Positions 1 through 7,715 are shown, counted from the stretch's first letter. The stretch is DNA of 15,270 nt from Parvularculaceae bacterium UBA4496 (GCA_002388885.1 DGNI01000211.1:1-15270); one strand, 5' to 3'. The notes: generated by a model not told the origin, from the letters alone. Made by a program: numbers and translations.

Positions 1-672
1 GGCGTGCTTCACGCATCCGCTGGCGCTGCAGCGCTCGCAGCGGTGATGGTCATAGGCCCGCGGCAGGGACGTTATGCGCATGGGCCTGCGCGGATGGCGC
101 CGTCAACGGCGCTGCCGCTTTCTTCGTTCGGAGTCACGCTTGCCATTGCGGGTTTGCTGATTGTCATCGCCGGACTTCAGGGGTCATATACGTCGATTGA
201 AGCTGCGGCGGCGATCGGCGTTATTTGCGTCAATGTCGTCATGGCGGTCGCTGGCGGCTCGCTGGCGGCGATGTTCCTGACACAGACGGTTTACAAGCGG
301 ACCGGCCTCGTTTCCGCCATGACCGGCTCTATCGCTGGGCTGGTTTCGATTTCCGCCGACCCTTTGTCAGCCTCCATCTGGCAGGCGGCGATGATCGGCG
401 CCGTCGGCGGGGTGATCGTCACGGTGACGCCGCCGTTTCTTGATCGCTTCCGCATTGATGACGCGGGATTTTCCATACCCGCGCACTGCTTTTGCGGAAT
501 CTGGGGCTGTTTCATCTCCTTCTGGCCGAGCGTTGAAAGCCGCCTTTCGGGTCAGGTTGTCGGCACGGTCGCCATTGTCGGCTTTTCATTTTTCATGAGC
601 CTGCTTGTCTGGGTGGCGCTCAAATATACGGTGGGCGTGCGCGCCGTTCCCGTTGATGAGCCTGCTGAATAA
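1..672 (+). CDS. Amt-family ammonium transporter, C-terminal part (5' end outside window)
   Basis: The reading frame is open from base 1, so this is the C-terminal ~223 residues of a longer membrane protein; Amt proteins usually have about 400 residues. Amt proteins are trimeric inner-membrane channels for ammonium/ammonia. Visible family marks are the TM5-type segment with the first pore histidine (HASAGAAALAAV, followed by GPRQGR), the GSIAGLVSISADP segment, the FRIDDAGF loop, and the second pore histidine in AHCFCGIWG. Both twin histidines therefore seem to be kept. The segment that normally reads close to GWFGFNxGS is here GLQGSYTS, so the region carrying the phenylalanine gate and nearby pore residues is strongly altered. 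Several hydrophobic helices follow one another to the end, and the C-terminal tail is short (KYTVGVRAVPVDEPAE). Family membership is fairly sure. Whether it transports ammonium or is a diverged or sensory Amt cannot be told from this piece. It precedes ftsK by 112 bases. Confidence 0.8.
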   Translation, partial: GVLHASAGAAALAAVMVIGPRQGRYAHGPARMAPSTALPLSSFGVTLAIAGLLIVIAGLQGSYTSIEAAAAIGVICVNVVMAVAGGSLAAMFLTQTVYKRTGLVSAMTGSIAGLVSISADPLSASIWQAAMIGAVGGVIVTVTPPFLDRFRIDDAGFSIPAHCFCGIWGCFISFWPSVESRLSGQVVGTVAIVGFSFFMSLLVWVALKYTVGVRAVPVDEPAE

Positions 673-784
673 CGGACCCGCGAATGGTTAATCCGCGTTA
701 ACCCTTTTTCATTAAAGCCGTGGCAAGGTGCGTTAAGGATTTTCGCTGACCGGTTTTGTAACTCGCTCAATTTCGTAATTCGCT
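673..784 (+). promoter_or_regulatory. amt-ftsK intergenic leader with clustered TTAA motifs
   Basis: This 112-base gap should carry the ftsK promoter unless ftsK is read from amt. It holds four TTAA tetramers, starting at 688, 698, 712 and 733. The first two form TTAA-N6-TTAAC (688-702), one base short of the TTAA-N7-TTAA spacing known for the cell-cycle regulator CtrA in alphaproteobacteria. I see no clear terminator or Shine-Dalgarno sequence before the ftsK ATG at 785. CtrA control is only a possibility, because the spacing is not canonical. Confidence 0.3.
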
Positions 785-3211
785 ATGCCGCGACACACCC
801 GCTCTTATGCCCGCAGTTCCTCGCGCCCCCGCTCCAGGCGGCGCGACCCGTTCTCGGAATTCGCCGAGCGCGTGCGTGCGTTCGCCCGCAATGTTCTGAT
901 GCGCGCCGGCGGCGGGGCGATGATCCTGCTCGCCATATGGCTAGGCGCAGCGCTGGCGACCTTCACGATTTCCGACCCTAGCCTCAACACGGCGACGCCT
1001 GCGCCGGTGCAGAATCTCGCCGGCGGTCTTGGCGCGGTCGCGGCGGATTTCCTGCTGCAGTTGTTGGGCGGCGCTTCGGTATTACTTGTCGCGCCGCTCG
1101 CCATCTGGGGCGGCTTCGCGTTGATGAAGGGGGCGCCGGAAGAAACCCCGGTTGATTTTTGGCGAAGGATTGCAGCGGCGCCGGTGGCGCTGCTTGCCGC
1201 GGCCTGCGTTCTCGCCGCATGGGCGCCGCCGGCAAACTGGCCGTTTGTGGTTGGCGCGGGAGGACTTTTCGGCGATTTGGCGATGAACGCCGTTGCGGGC
1301 CTGCTTGGCGTTTTCGGGACCGGATTTGCAAAAGCGCTGACCGCGGGCGCCTTTGCCGTTGTTGCGCTTGTTTCCTATTCGATCTTGTGCGGCCTCACCC
1401 GCGACCGGCTGGTCGAAGCGTGGTGGGCGCTGGAAGATTCCGCCTTTGCCGTTCGTGATTTTGCCGTGGAGACTTATGCGCGCCTTCGCGGCGAAGCGAT
1501 TGAAGAAGAAGACGGTGAAGAATACGAGGACGATGAGGAAGAAGCCGCGGAATTTGACGAAGCCGGCGAACCGGTGCTCGCCGCGCCCCATCGCCAGCAA
1601 ACGGCACGCAAGCGCAAGATCATTCGCAAGAAGGCAAAACGGAAAGAGAGCAGGCGCGAGCGCCGCGAAGCACAGCCGGTATTGCCGGTATTTTCTGCAG
1701 ACGATTATGAACTGCCGCCATTAAACCTGCTCGCAAAGCCGAACCCGGCGCGGCGCGCCGTGATTTCCGACGAGGCGCTCGAGCAAAACGCCCGGATGCT
1801 GGAAAACGTCCTTGGCGATTTCGGCGTGCGTGGCGAAATCATCAATGTGCGCCCCGGGCCGGTGGTGACGCTTTACGAACTGGAACCTGCGGCCGGCGTC
1901 AAATCCTCGCGCGTCATCGGTCTCGCTGACGATATCGCCCGCTCCATGAGCGCCGTCGCAGCGCGTGTGGCGGTGGTGCCGGGGCGCAATGTGATCGGGA
2001 TCGAACTGCCCAATCAGGACCGTGAAATGGTCTTCCTGCGGGAACTTCTGGGCGCTACGGAATACGAAAACTCCCGCGGCGACCTGACGCTTGGGCTCGG
2101 CAAATCCATCGGCGGCGAGCCTGTTTTTGCCGATCTTGCACGCATGCCACACTTGCTGATTGCGGGCACGACGGGCTCGGGCAAGTCGGTCGGCATCAAC
2201 ACGATGATCCTGTCGCTGCTTTATCGTCTGTCACCGGAGCAATGTAAACTCATCCTCATCGATCCGAAGATGCTCGAGCTTTCGGTCTATGAGGGCATCC
2301 CGCATCTTCTCTCACCGGTGGTTACGGATCCGCGCAAGGCTGTCGTTGCGCTCAAATGGACCGTGCGCGAAATGGAAGAGCGCTACCGGAAAATGTCGAA
2401 GATCGGCGTCCGCAACATCGAAGGGTTCAATGCGCGCATAAGCGAAGCGGAAGAAAGCGGCGAGGTTCTGACGCGCACCGTTCATACCGGCTATGACGAA
2501 GACACCGGCGAGCCGGTCTATGAGTCGGAAGAGCTCGAATACGAATTCATGCCGTTCATCGTCGTCGTCATCGACGAGGTCGCGGACCTGATGATGGTTG
2601 CCGGCAAGGACATCGAAGGCATGGTCCAGCGCCTCGCGCAGATGGCGCGTGCGGCTGGGATACACCTTATCATGGCGACGCAGCGTCCCTCGGTGGATGT
2701 TATTACCGGCACCATCAAGGCGAATTTCCCGACCCGCATTTCGTTTCAGGTCACCTCGAAAATCGATTCGCGCACGATTTTGGGAGAGCAGGGCGCCGAA
2801 CAGCTCCTCGGGCAGGGCGACATGCTGCACATGGCCGGCGGTGGCCGCCTTCGCCGCGTCCACGGCGCTTTCGTCTCTGACGATGAAGTCGAAAAAATCG
2901 TCCATTTCCTGAAAAAACAGGGCGCGCCTGACTATGTGCAGGAGGTCACCGAAATGCGCGACGACGAGGGGCCGGACATCCCCGGTCTCGATCTCGGCGG
3001 CAACACGAACTCCGGCGACGCGCTTTACGACCGCGCCGTTGCGGTTGTCCTGCGCGACCGGAAAGCATCGACATCCTACGTCCAGCGGCGCTTGCAGATC
3101 GGATATAACCGCGCGGCGACTCTGATTGAAAAAATGGAAGAGGAAGGCGTCATCTCCGCCGCAAATCATGCAGGCAAGCGTGATATCCTTGTAGGCGATG
3201 ATGCAGCCTGA
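785..3211 (+). CDS. ftsK: DNA translocase FtsK (cell division, chromosome segregation)
   Basis: This 808-residue septal DNA pump directs the chromosome termini to the XerCD/dif site during division and is anchored in the inner membrane at the septum. The N-terminus is arginine-rich (residues 1-40), followed by about four hydrophobic membrane segments between residues 43 and 203. The linker has a run of acidic residues (239-259) followed by a run of basic residues (275-296). The motor starts near residue 309 ([12 protein letters not shown]), with Walker A GTTGSGKS at 461-468 and Walker B ending in D597-E598 ([12 protein letters not shown]). The C-terminal winged-helix gamma domain, which reads KOPS DNA and contacts XerD, covers about residues 745-808 ([20 protein letters not shown]). 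The length fits the compact alphaproteobacterial form rather than the long-linker E. coli form (about 1330 residues). The ATG at 785 is the first in frame and gives the expected basic N-terminus, though no good Shine-Dalgarno precedes it. In many alphaproteobacteria lolA follows ftsK; here it does not. Confidence 0.97.
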   Translation: MPRHTRSYARSSSRPRSRRRDPFSEFAERVRAFARNVLMRAGGGAMILLAIWLGAALATFTISDPSLNTATPAPVQNLAGGLGAVAADFLLQLLGGASVLLVAPLAIWGGFALMKGAPEETPVDFWRRIAAAPVALLAAACVLAAWAPPANWPFVVGAGGLFGDLAMNAVAGLLGVFGTGFAKALTAGAFAVVALVSYSILCGLTRDRLVEAWWALEDSAFAVRDFAVETYARLRGEAIEEEDGEEYEDDEEEAAEFDEAGEPVLAAPHRQQTARKRKIIRKKAKRKESRRERREAQPVLPVFSADDYELPPLNLLAKPNPARRAVISDEALEQNARMLENVLGDFGVRGEIINVRPGPVVTLYELEPAAGVKSSRVIGLADDIARSMSAVAARVAVVPGRNVIGIELPNQDREMVFLRELLGATEYENSRGDLTLGLGKSIGGEPVFADLARMPHLLIAGTTGSGKSVGINTMILSLLYRLSPEQCKLILIDPKMLELSVYEGIPHLLSPVVTDPRKAVVALKWTVREMEERYRKMSKIGVRNIEGFNARISEAEESGEVLTRTVHTGYDEDTGEPVYESEELEYEFMPFIVVVIDEVADLMMVAGKDIEGMVQRLAQMARAAGIHLIMATQRPSVDVITGTIKANFPTRISFQVTSKIDSRTILGEQGAEQLLGQGDMLHMAGGGRLRRVHGAFVSDDEVEKIVHFLKKQGAPDYVQEVTEMRDDEGPDIPGLDLGGNTNSGDALYDRAVAVVLRDRKASTSYVQRRLQIGYNRAATLIEKMEEEGVISAANHAGKRDILVGDDAA

Positions 3212-3386
3212 TGATTCAACTTCCGATAGACAGCATTTTTTGGACCAAGTGCGCTTCTTCAGTATCGAAAGAGAAAAACAGCGTTAACGATTTGAATAAC
3301 ACGCTAATTGCTGCGCCTGCGATTGATCTTTACGAATTGTTAGGCATACTCATTGCGAGGGGAGAGGTGCATAACTGGGTGGCGTA

Positions 3387-4838
3387 ATGTCTAAGAGTTA
3401 TGAGAATCTCCCCGGCGCTGCCGGCAAGGCCCGATTTTTTCGGCCGAGCCGGTATGAAGCGGCTGAAATTTTTTCAGGCCGCCCGCCGCGTCTCATTTTT
3501 GAAGACGAGATTTTCGATCTGGAAAATATCAGCTCTCGCGGCGCTGGCTGCATCAGCCGCAAACGCCGCGACGACAACCCTTATGCCGCGCCGGGCGCCA
3601 AGGGCGTATTGCGCCTTACGCAGGCGGGCCGGGAGATTTTTCTGGGCGCCGCACGAAAAGCGCGCCATTCGACCGGCCCCGGCGGGGTCAGCGCCGGTTT
3701 CGAGCTTGAAGAAAACAGCTTCGATCTCGACTGGCTGATCCGTGAGAACGCCAGCATACTTGCGCGTACGGAAAAGGCGCTGGCGGTTGAGACGCCGGAA
3801 CCGTCCGCCGCCTACAAGACATTCTGTGCAGAGAGCTCGGCATTCATCGGCGGGTACCTGCAGCGAATCCAGAAATACGTTGCGCCGATTGAGGGGCGGC
3901 TGAGCGAGGACGAGCGCAATGACATCGCCCGCGACCTGGCCAATGCCGCAGAAGCGGAATGGCTGGACCTCCTGCGAGAGGGCGCCACGCTGGTCAACGA
4001 AATCCATACGGATAAACAAAAGCGCATCGGCTACAAATCGTTTACCGAACGCACCGTTACGCAAATGCTTCTGGCGGGTCCCGGCTGGGCGCGGTGCCTT
4101 TTCAAACCGGCGGGCTATCCCGGCGACTACAAGATCATGAACTACGGCTATGAACAAAAGCCGGAAGGCGCCGTCGTCGCTGAAAAGTTTCTTCATCTTC
4201 TCGGCATGATCGCGTCGCGCGCCATCATTACCCGCATGGAGATGGTGGCGAGCCTGATTTGCGACTACGCGACTAGCCACAAGCACTCGGAGACCGATGA
4301 ATTCTCGATCACGAGCGTCGGCTGCGGGCCAGCGCGCGAACTCGAGGACATTCTTGACGGAACGAAGGCCGATGTTCGCTGGCGCGTGACGCTGGTCGAT
4401 CAGGAGCCCGCGGCGCTCGATTATGCATTTGATCGTGTTGCGAACCTTGCAGAACGCGATCGTCTACAGGTTACGGGCCTGAATATTTCCTTCCGTGAAA
4501 TGCTGCGCCCGACGCCGGACAACGCCGCGTTCGTCAATAACGATATAATCTATTCATCGGGATTTGTGGATTATCTGAACCCGCTTCTCGCTCAGCGTTT
4601 CGTCAAACGGCTTTACGACTTCGTCAAACCGGGCGGTCGCGTGATTGTCGGCAACGTCAATAACCAGCCCACAGGGATGATGTGGCCGCTGGAATACATC
4701 ACCGACTGGAGCCTTTATTTTCGCGACGAGGATGAAATGCGGGCCATGGCCCGCGAAATTCCGGATGCGAAGGTTTCCGTCATTCCGGACCCGATGGACG
4801 CGGTTTATTTTCTTATTGTTGAAAAGCCCGAGAAGTAG
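3387..4838 (+). CDS. PilZ-like domain fused to PhcB-type SAM-dependent methyltransferase
   Basis: This is a predicted cytosolic protein of 483 residues. Residues ~18-115 look like a PilZ domain: the N47-x-S49-x-x-G52 signature is followed by beta-strand-like stretches and GVSAGFELEE near 100-109. A clean RxxxR motif for cyclic di-GMP is missing (only R19-P-S-R22 and scattered arginines), so ligand binding is uncertain. Residues ~140-300 are helical and contain KPAGYPGDYKIMNYGY (240-255), a mark of the family annotated as 3-hydroxypalmitic acid methyl ester biosynthesis (PhcB of Ralstonia). The Rossmann methyltransferase core follows: motif I VGCGPARELE (311-320), acidic motif II LVDQE (336-340), DIIYSSGFVDYL (386-397), KPGGRVIVGN (414-423) and WPLEYITDWSLYFR (433-446). 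The substrate could be the carboxyl group of a hydroxy fatty acid, inferred from the family only. It lies 175 bases after ftsK and so probably has its own promoter. GGGTGG at 3377-3382 is the only plausible ribosome site. It converges on the kinase gene. Confidence 0.8.
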   Translation: MSKSYENLPGAAGKARFFRPSRYEAAEIFSGRPPRLIFEDEIFDLENISSRGAGCISRKRRDDNPYAAPGAKGVLRLTQAGREIFLGAARKARHSTGPGGVSAGFELEENSFDLDWLIRENASILARTEKALAVETPEPSAAYKTFCAESSAFIGGYLQRIQKYVAPIEGRLSEDERNDIARDLANAAEAEWLDLLREGATLVNEIHTDKQKRIGYKSFTERTVTQMLLAGPGWARCLFKPAGYPGDYKIMNYGYEQKPEGAVVAEKFLHLLGMIASRAIITRMEMVASLICDYATSHKHSETDEFSITSVGCGPARELEDILDGTKADVRWRVTLVDQEPAALDYAFDRVANLAERDRLQVTGLNISFREMLRPTPDNAAFVNNDIIYSSGFVDYLNPLLAQRFVKRLYDFVKPGGRVIVGNVNNQPTGMMWPLEYITDWSLYFRDEDEMRAMAREIPDAKVSVIPDPMDAVYFLIVEKPEK

Positions 4839-4845
4839 TCAGGTC

Positions 4846-6303
4846 TCACCCAGCGGCCCGTTCGGCAGGCGCTTTTTTCGCTTTCGGCGCTGCGAACTCA
4901 ATGACGACGCTTAGCCCCGAGCCTTCTTCGGATTCAAGGCTGATGCCGGCGCGCTGATCCCGGAAAATCCTGTTCGCCAGGGTAAGGCCGAGCCCCATGC
5001 CTTCGCGGGTTCGCGAAAGGGCGTGCTCGCCTTGCGTGAACGGCTTGAGCGCCTTGTCGATTTGTTCTGCGGACATGCCCCGCCCCTCGTCGCGCACCAC
5101 AAGCCGGTAGCCGCCCACTTTATTTGTTTTTCCGCTTACCCAGATCACGCTGTTTCGGGGGGCGGCGGCGATCGCGTTTTCGAAGATATTATTCAGCGCG
5201 TAGCATGTGTGCACGATGTCGATTTCGAGGTCGGCGTGTTCAAGTTCGCTCGTATCGATGCGAAGCGCTTTTTTCTCTATGCCGCCGCGCATCTGTTCGA
5301 CAGATACGTCGACTAGCTCCGCCACAGGTGTTTCAGCGATCTCATATTTCATCTTGCCGGCGGTGGCGTCGGCGAAGCGCAGCATCTTCTGGATGCGTGA
5401 CAGAAGCACATGGGCCGAGCCATGAATTTCGTTCAGATGGCGGACATTCTCGCCATCGTCATTGGCAGCTTTGCAGGAATTGGTGACGACTTCAGTGTAG
5501 CCAATGATCTGATGCAGCGGCGTTCTGAGTTCGTGGCTCATCATCGACAGGAAGTTGATCTTCGACTGGTCGGCGGCGGTCGCTTCGATCAGCAGTTTTT
5601 CAATGATCTCCGCGTCGCGCTGGCGCTGTTCGTCGCGCAGCCAGATCATGCGCGCGCGAATCTCCTGGGTGTAGATTGTAACCACCGCAACGGCGACGAT
5701 CGAGAACATGAAAAAGTAGCCGGAAATGATATCGACCGAAGTGAAATCCTTGTGGAAATTCAAAACGGCGGAATAACAAAGCGACGACGCGATATAGACG
5801 CTGGCGGCGACTCGAAACGGGATCCGCATCAGGCAGGACGTAGCGATGAAGACAACGAGGACGCCGATGATATAGGGCGGCGATCCTGCGGCGGGCATCA
5901 CGTAAATCATGTAGATGATCGCCTGCGCGGTAATAAAGATTGCTGCGGCGGAGAGCCACCCGAAATGCGGCTTAAGCCGCTCAATAAACGACAGCGGAAT
6001 AAGTGCGATGACGGCGAGGCCGGTGATCAGGCGAACGAACAGAATGTGTTCGAAATTGTCGCTAATGGTAAGGACGTCGAGAATGCCGAAAGAAAAATAC
6101 GCCCAGATAACCGACGCCCAAAGATAGCGCTCCGTGGGCAGTGTTCCCTTGACCAGCGAGGTGACGTAACTGGCTTCCGTTTCGGCGTTTTTAAACCGGG
6201 TAGTGGACGCAGAAATACCGTCGCGTTCGAGCATGGCCCGAAAGCGTTCCATAGGCCCCTGGCGGCGCGGCTTGCGCGGCGTTGACGTGGCGGAACCGGT
6301 CAT
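4846..6303 (-). CDS. Six-TM membrane sensor histidine kinase
   Basis: This is a 485-residue HisKA/HATPase sensor kinase. The cytosolic N-terminal stretch is about 60 residues and basic at first. Six hydrophobic segments follow (about 60-80, 87-107, 113-136, 142-160, 162-182, 189-211) with short loops and no large periplasmic domain, so the signal is probably sensed in or near the membrane. A short helical linker leads to the H-box FLSMMSHELRTPLHQIIGYT with phospho-acceptor H257. The N-box is NNIFENAIAA (371-380), the G1 box is VVRDEGRGMS with D405, and the G2 box is GMGLGL (435-440). The protein ends soon after the ATPase domain and has no receiver. No response regulator gene lies in the window, so its partner is elsewhere. 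The arrangement resembles quorum-sensing kinases such as PhcS next to PhcB, but that is an analogy. ATG 6303 is used; an internal ATG (residue 18) preceded by CAGGGG is an alternative start. Confidence 0.9.
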   Translation of the reverse strand: MTGSATSTPRKPRRQGPMERFRAMLERDGISASTTRFKNAETEASYVTSLVKGTLPTERYLWASVIWAYFSFGILDVLTISDNFEHILFVRLITGLAVIALIPLSFIERLKPHFGWLSAAAIFITAQAIIYMIYVMPAAGSPPYIIGVLVVFIATSCLMRIPFRVAASVYIASSLCYSAVLNFHKDFTSVDIISGYFFMFSIVAVAVVTIYTQEIRARMIWLRDEQRQRDAEIIEKLLIEATAADQSKINFLSMMSHELRTPLHQIIGYTEVVTNSCKAANDDGENVRHLNEIHGSAHVLLSRIQKMLRFADATAGKMKYEIAETPVAELVDVSVEQMRGGIEKKALRIDTSELEHADLEIDIVHTCYALNNIFENAIAAAPRNSVIWVSGKTNKVGGYRLVVRDEGRGMSAEQIDKALKPFTQGEHALSRTREGMGLGLTLANRIFRDQRAGISLESEEGSGLSVVIEFAAPKAKKAPAERAAG

Positions 6304-6434
6304 ATGTCTAGGTTTAGCGTAAGAGGGTTAACGCCCTGTTGGCGGCGTTTTGTTCCGGAAACGAAATTTAAGGCGCTGCGGCAAAGCCGCATTCGCTTCT
6401 TGTTTCAAGAAGAAAAGGGCTTAACATTATCTTA
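6304..6434. promoter_or_regulatory. Divergent promoter region between kinase and desaturase genes
   Basis: These 131 bases separate two divergent start codons, so promoters for both genes must lie here. The region is richer in A/T than its surroundings. It has GTTAAC in AGGGTTAACGCCCT near 6330, TTTAAGG near 6368, and a TTAA-N7-TTAA box at its right edge. A GAAAAGGG stretch (6412-6419) is the only purine-rich candidate ribosome site for the desaturase and lies about 15 bases before the ATG. Promoter hexamers cannot be named with confidence. Confidence 0.45.
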
Positions 6435-6435
6435 A
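6421..6435. promoter_or_regulatory. Candidate CtrA box TTAA-N7-TTAA
   Basis: The sequence TTAACATTATCTTAA is an exact match to the TTAA-N7-TTAA consensus of the alphaproteobacterial response regulator CtrA. It is the only such match I found on reading the window. At the window's base composition I estimate about 0.06 chance matches in 15 kb. The last A of the box is the first base of the desaturase ATG, so a bound regulator would block rather than activate this start, or the transcript start lies further upstream. The match to consensus is seen; the function is inferred. Confidence 0.45.
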
Positions 6436-7358
6436 TGTCAGAGACCGCGCGAACATATGAGCCTCAAACCGTCCCGGCGAACGCCAGCGGGGCGGACTCG
6501 AGCGTCGTAAACCTTCCGGTTCCGGGTGATGGCAATAGGACTGTGCCGCTCACGATCTCCAATGAGATTGCGTGGCCGCTTGTGGGTATGTTTGCTGTGC
6601 TGTGGGCCGGGCTCATTGGCGTTTCCTGGGCGGCGGTAAGCGGCGTCATCCCGATCTGGGCGGGCACGCTTTTGAATTTCGTTCTGTTTTACGTTCTTTC
6701 CGATTTCAACCATGAAGCAACGCACAGAAATATTTCCGGCGCCCGGTCGGAATGGAAGTGGTTCAATGACGCGCTGGGGCACATCGGATCGTTTCCGTTC
6801 TTCCTGCCGTTCTCGGCATTCAAGGCGGTGCATCTCGCCCATCACCGGTTAACCAATCATCCGACGCTTGATGGCGACATGTGGTTCGCGGGCAAGAATT
6901 TCTTTGACGTTCTGGGGCGCGCCGCCGGGTTGCTGGTCGGCTACGAAATCGTTCTGCACCGGCTTGCGAAGCAGGGCTTCGTGACGCGCAACACCATCAT
7001 CTCGATCTGGGTGCAGCGGGTTGTCATTCTCGGCATTATCGCCGCCGCGTTTGCGCTTGGCGTCGGCTATGAAGTCTTCATGCTGTGGACGCTGCCGTGC
7101 CTCATGGTGATGATCGCGCTCGGCTTCCTTGCTTTCGCCGTCCACTATCCGCATCAGAGCCGCGAGAAATATCGCAACACCAACGTCTGGTTCGCCAAGG
7201 GCCTCATGCAGCCGGTGCTGGTCGCGGCGATGGTCAATCAGAACTATCATCTGGTTCACCACCTGCATCCGCGCATTCCGTTTTACCGTTACGGGCGCGC
7301 ATACATGCAAATGCGCGAGGAACTCGAGCGCAACAAGGCGACGATCCGGCGGCTCTGA
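6435..7358 (+). CDS. Membrane fatty acid desaturase family protein (di-iron)
   Basis: This 307-residue integral membrane protein is of the fatty acid desaturase/hydroxylase superfamily, which uses two irons held by histidine boxes. The boxes are H93-EAT-H97 (FNHEATHRN), H133-LA-H136-H137 (VHLAHHRLTNHP) and H272-LV-H275-H276 (NYHLVHHLHPRIPFYRY). An extra HYPHQ motif is at 237-241. Hydrophobic segments lie near 46-66, 73-90, 190-210 and 213-237. The first ~40 residues are polar and low in complexity, so the ATG may not be the true start, but no other in-frame ATG occurs before residue 52. The substrate is probably an acyl chain in lipid or acyl-carrier form; carotenoid hydroxylases of the same superfamily are a possible alternative. 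It is transcribed away from the kinase gene and is followed by a terminator-like hairpin, so it is probably monocistronic. Confidence 0.85.
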   Translation: MSETARTYEPQTVPANASGADSSVVNLPVPGDGNRTVPLTISNEIAWPLVGMFAVLWAGLIGVSWAAVSGVIPIWAGTLLNFVLFYVLSDFNHEATHRNISGARSEWKWFNDALGHIGSFPFFLPFSAFKAVHLAHHRLTNHPTLDGDMWFAGKNFFDVLGRAAGLLVGYEIVLHRLAKQGFVTRNTIISIWVQRVVILGIIAAAFALGVGYEVFMLWTLPCLMVMIALGFLAFAVHYPHQSREKYRNTNVWFAKGLMQPVLVAAMVNQNYHLVHHLHPRIPFYRYGRAYMQMREELERNKATIRRL

Positions 7359-7377
7359 TCGCCATTAGGCATTCAGG

Positions 7378-7412
7378 AAAGCCTGTAAAAGCGCGCTTTC
7401 GTCCGGCTTTTT
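7378..7412 (+). terminator. Probable intrinsic terminator after desaturase gene
   Basis: AAAGCC (7378-7383) pairs with GGCTTT (7405-7410), and inside this lies the perfect 12-base palindrome AAAGCGCGCTTT. The outer 3' arm runs into a T stretch (7408-7412). The structure starts 20 bases after the desaturase stop codon. Confidence 0.5.
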
Positions 7413-7488
7413 AAAATATCCGTACAAAAATAAATTCGTAATCCAGGCGTTCCCATTGTAATTCGGTTGTGAGTCGCCCACTTGGTGG

Positions 7489-7680
7489 ATGCACCAGCAA
7501 ATCATTGCCGTGCAAAATGAAAGTCATAATCTTATGTTTAAGAAAAGCGATAATCCAGGCGATAAAACCCCGAAAAAAGAAACCAAAGACCACGGTTCCA
7601 AAGCGGAACCGGCGGCCAGTCAATCTGCGCCAGCGGCGGAAAAAAAGGCCGAGGCGGCAAACGACGCCAAAAAATCATAA
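7489..7680 (+). CDS. Small Lys/Ala-rich hypothetical protein
   Basis: This encodes at most 63 residues, with no family I recognise. After a short N-terminal stretch it is almost entirely K, A, E, D, P, S and N with no hydrophobic core (for example PKKETKDHGSKAEPAA and EKKAEAANDAKKS), so it is likely disordered and soluble, and might bind nucleic acid or another protein. The ATG at 7489 has GGTGG directly before it. A second ATG at 7534 would give a 48-residue product beginning MFKKSDNP. The stop at 7680 is followed within ten bases by a GC-rich hairpin, which supports a transcription unit ending here. Low-complexity GC-rich frames can be accidental, so this is a weak call. Confidence 0.4.
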   Translation: MHQQIIAVQNESHNLMFKKSDNPGDKTPKKETKDHGSKAEPAASQSAPAAEKKAEAANDAKKS

Positions 7681-7688
7681 AGCGCTAC

Positions 7689-7715
7689 GCGGAGGGGGCG
7701 TCATTCCCTCTCCGC
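7689..7715 (+). terminator. GC-rich hairpin after small Lys-rich ORF
   Basis: GCGGAGGGGG (7689-7698) pairs with CCCTCTCCGC (7706-7715) with one mismatch around a 7-base loop. There is no T tract behind it, so it may be only a transcript-end stabiliser. It lies 8 bases after the stop at 7680. Confidence 0.35.

Noticed and set aside
2810..2817. GGGCAGGG inside ftsK, matching the KOPS consensus GGGNAGGG read by FtsK
   Set aside because: About two matches on either strand are expected by chance in a window this long, and the site is in coding sequence, so one site says nothing. A genome-wide strand-bias count would be needed.
2312..3169. Long open frame on the minus strand opposite ftsK (285 codons)
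   Set aside because: It lies wholly within a certain gene and its product has no recognisable domain. Such antisense frames are common in GC-rich DNA.
3474..4286. Minus-strand open frame opposite the methyltransferase (270 codons)
   Set aside because: No family resemblance. The plus strand encodes clear methyltransferase motifs across the same bases.
5410..6285. Long plus-strand open frame opposite the histidine kinase (291 codons)
   Set aside because: The product is rich in Asp/Arg/Gly without a core or motifs, and the kinase on the other strand has all its catalytic boxes.
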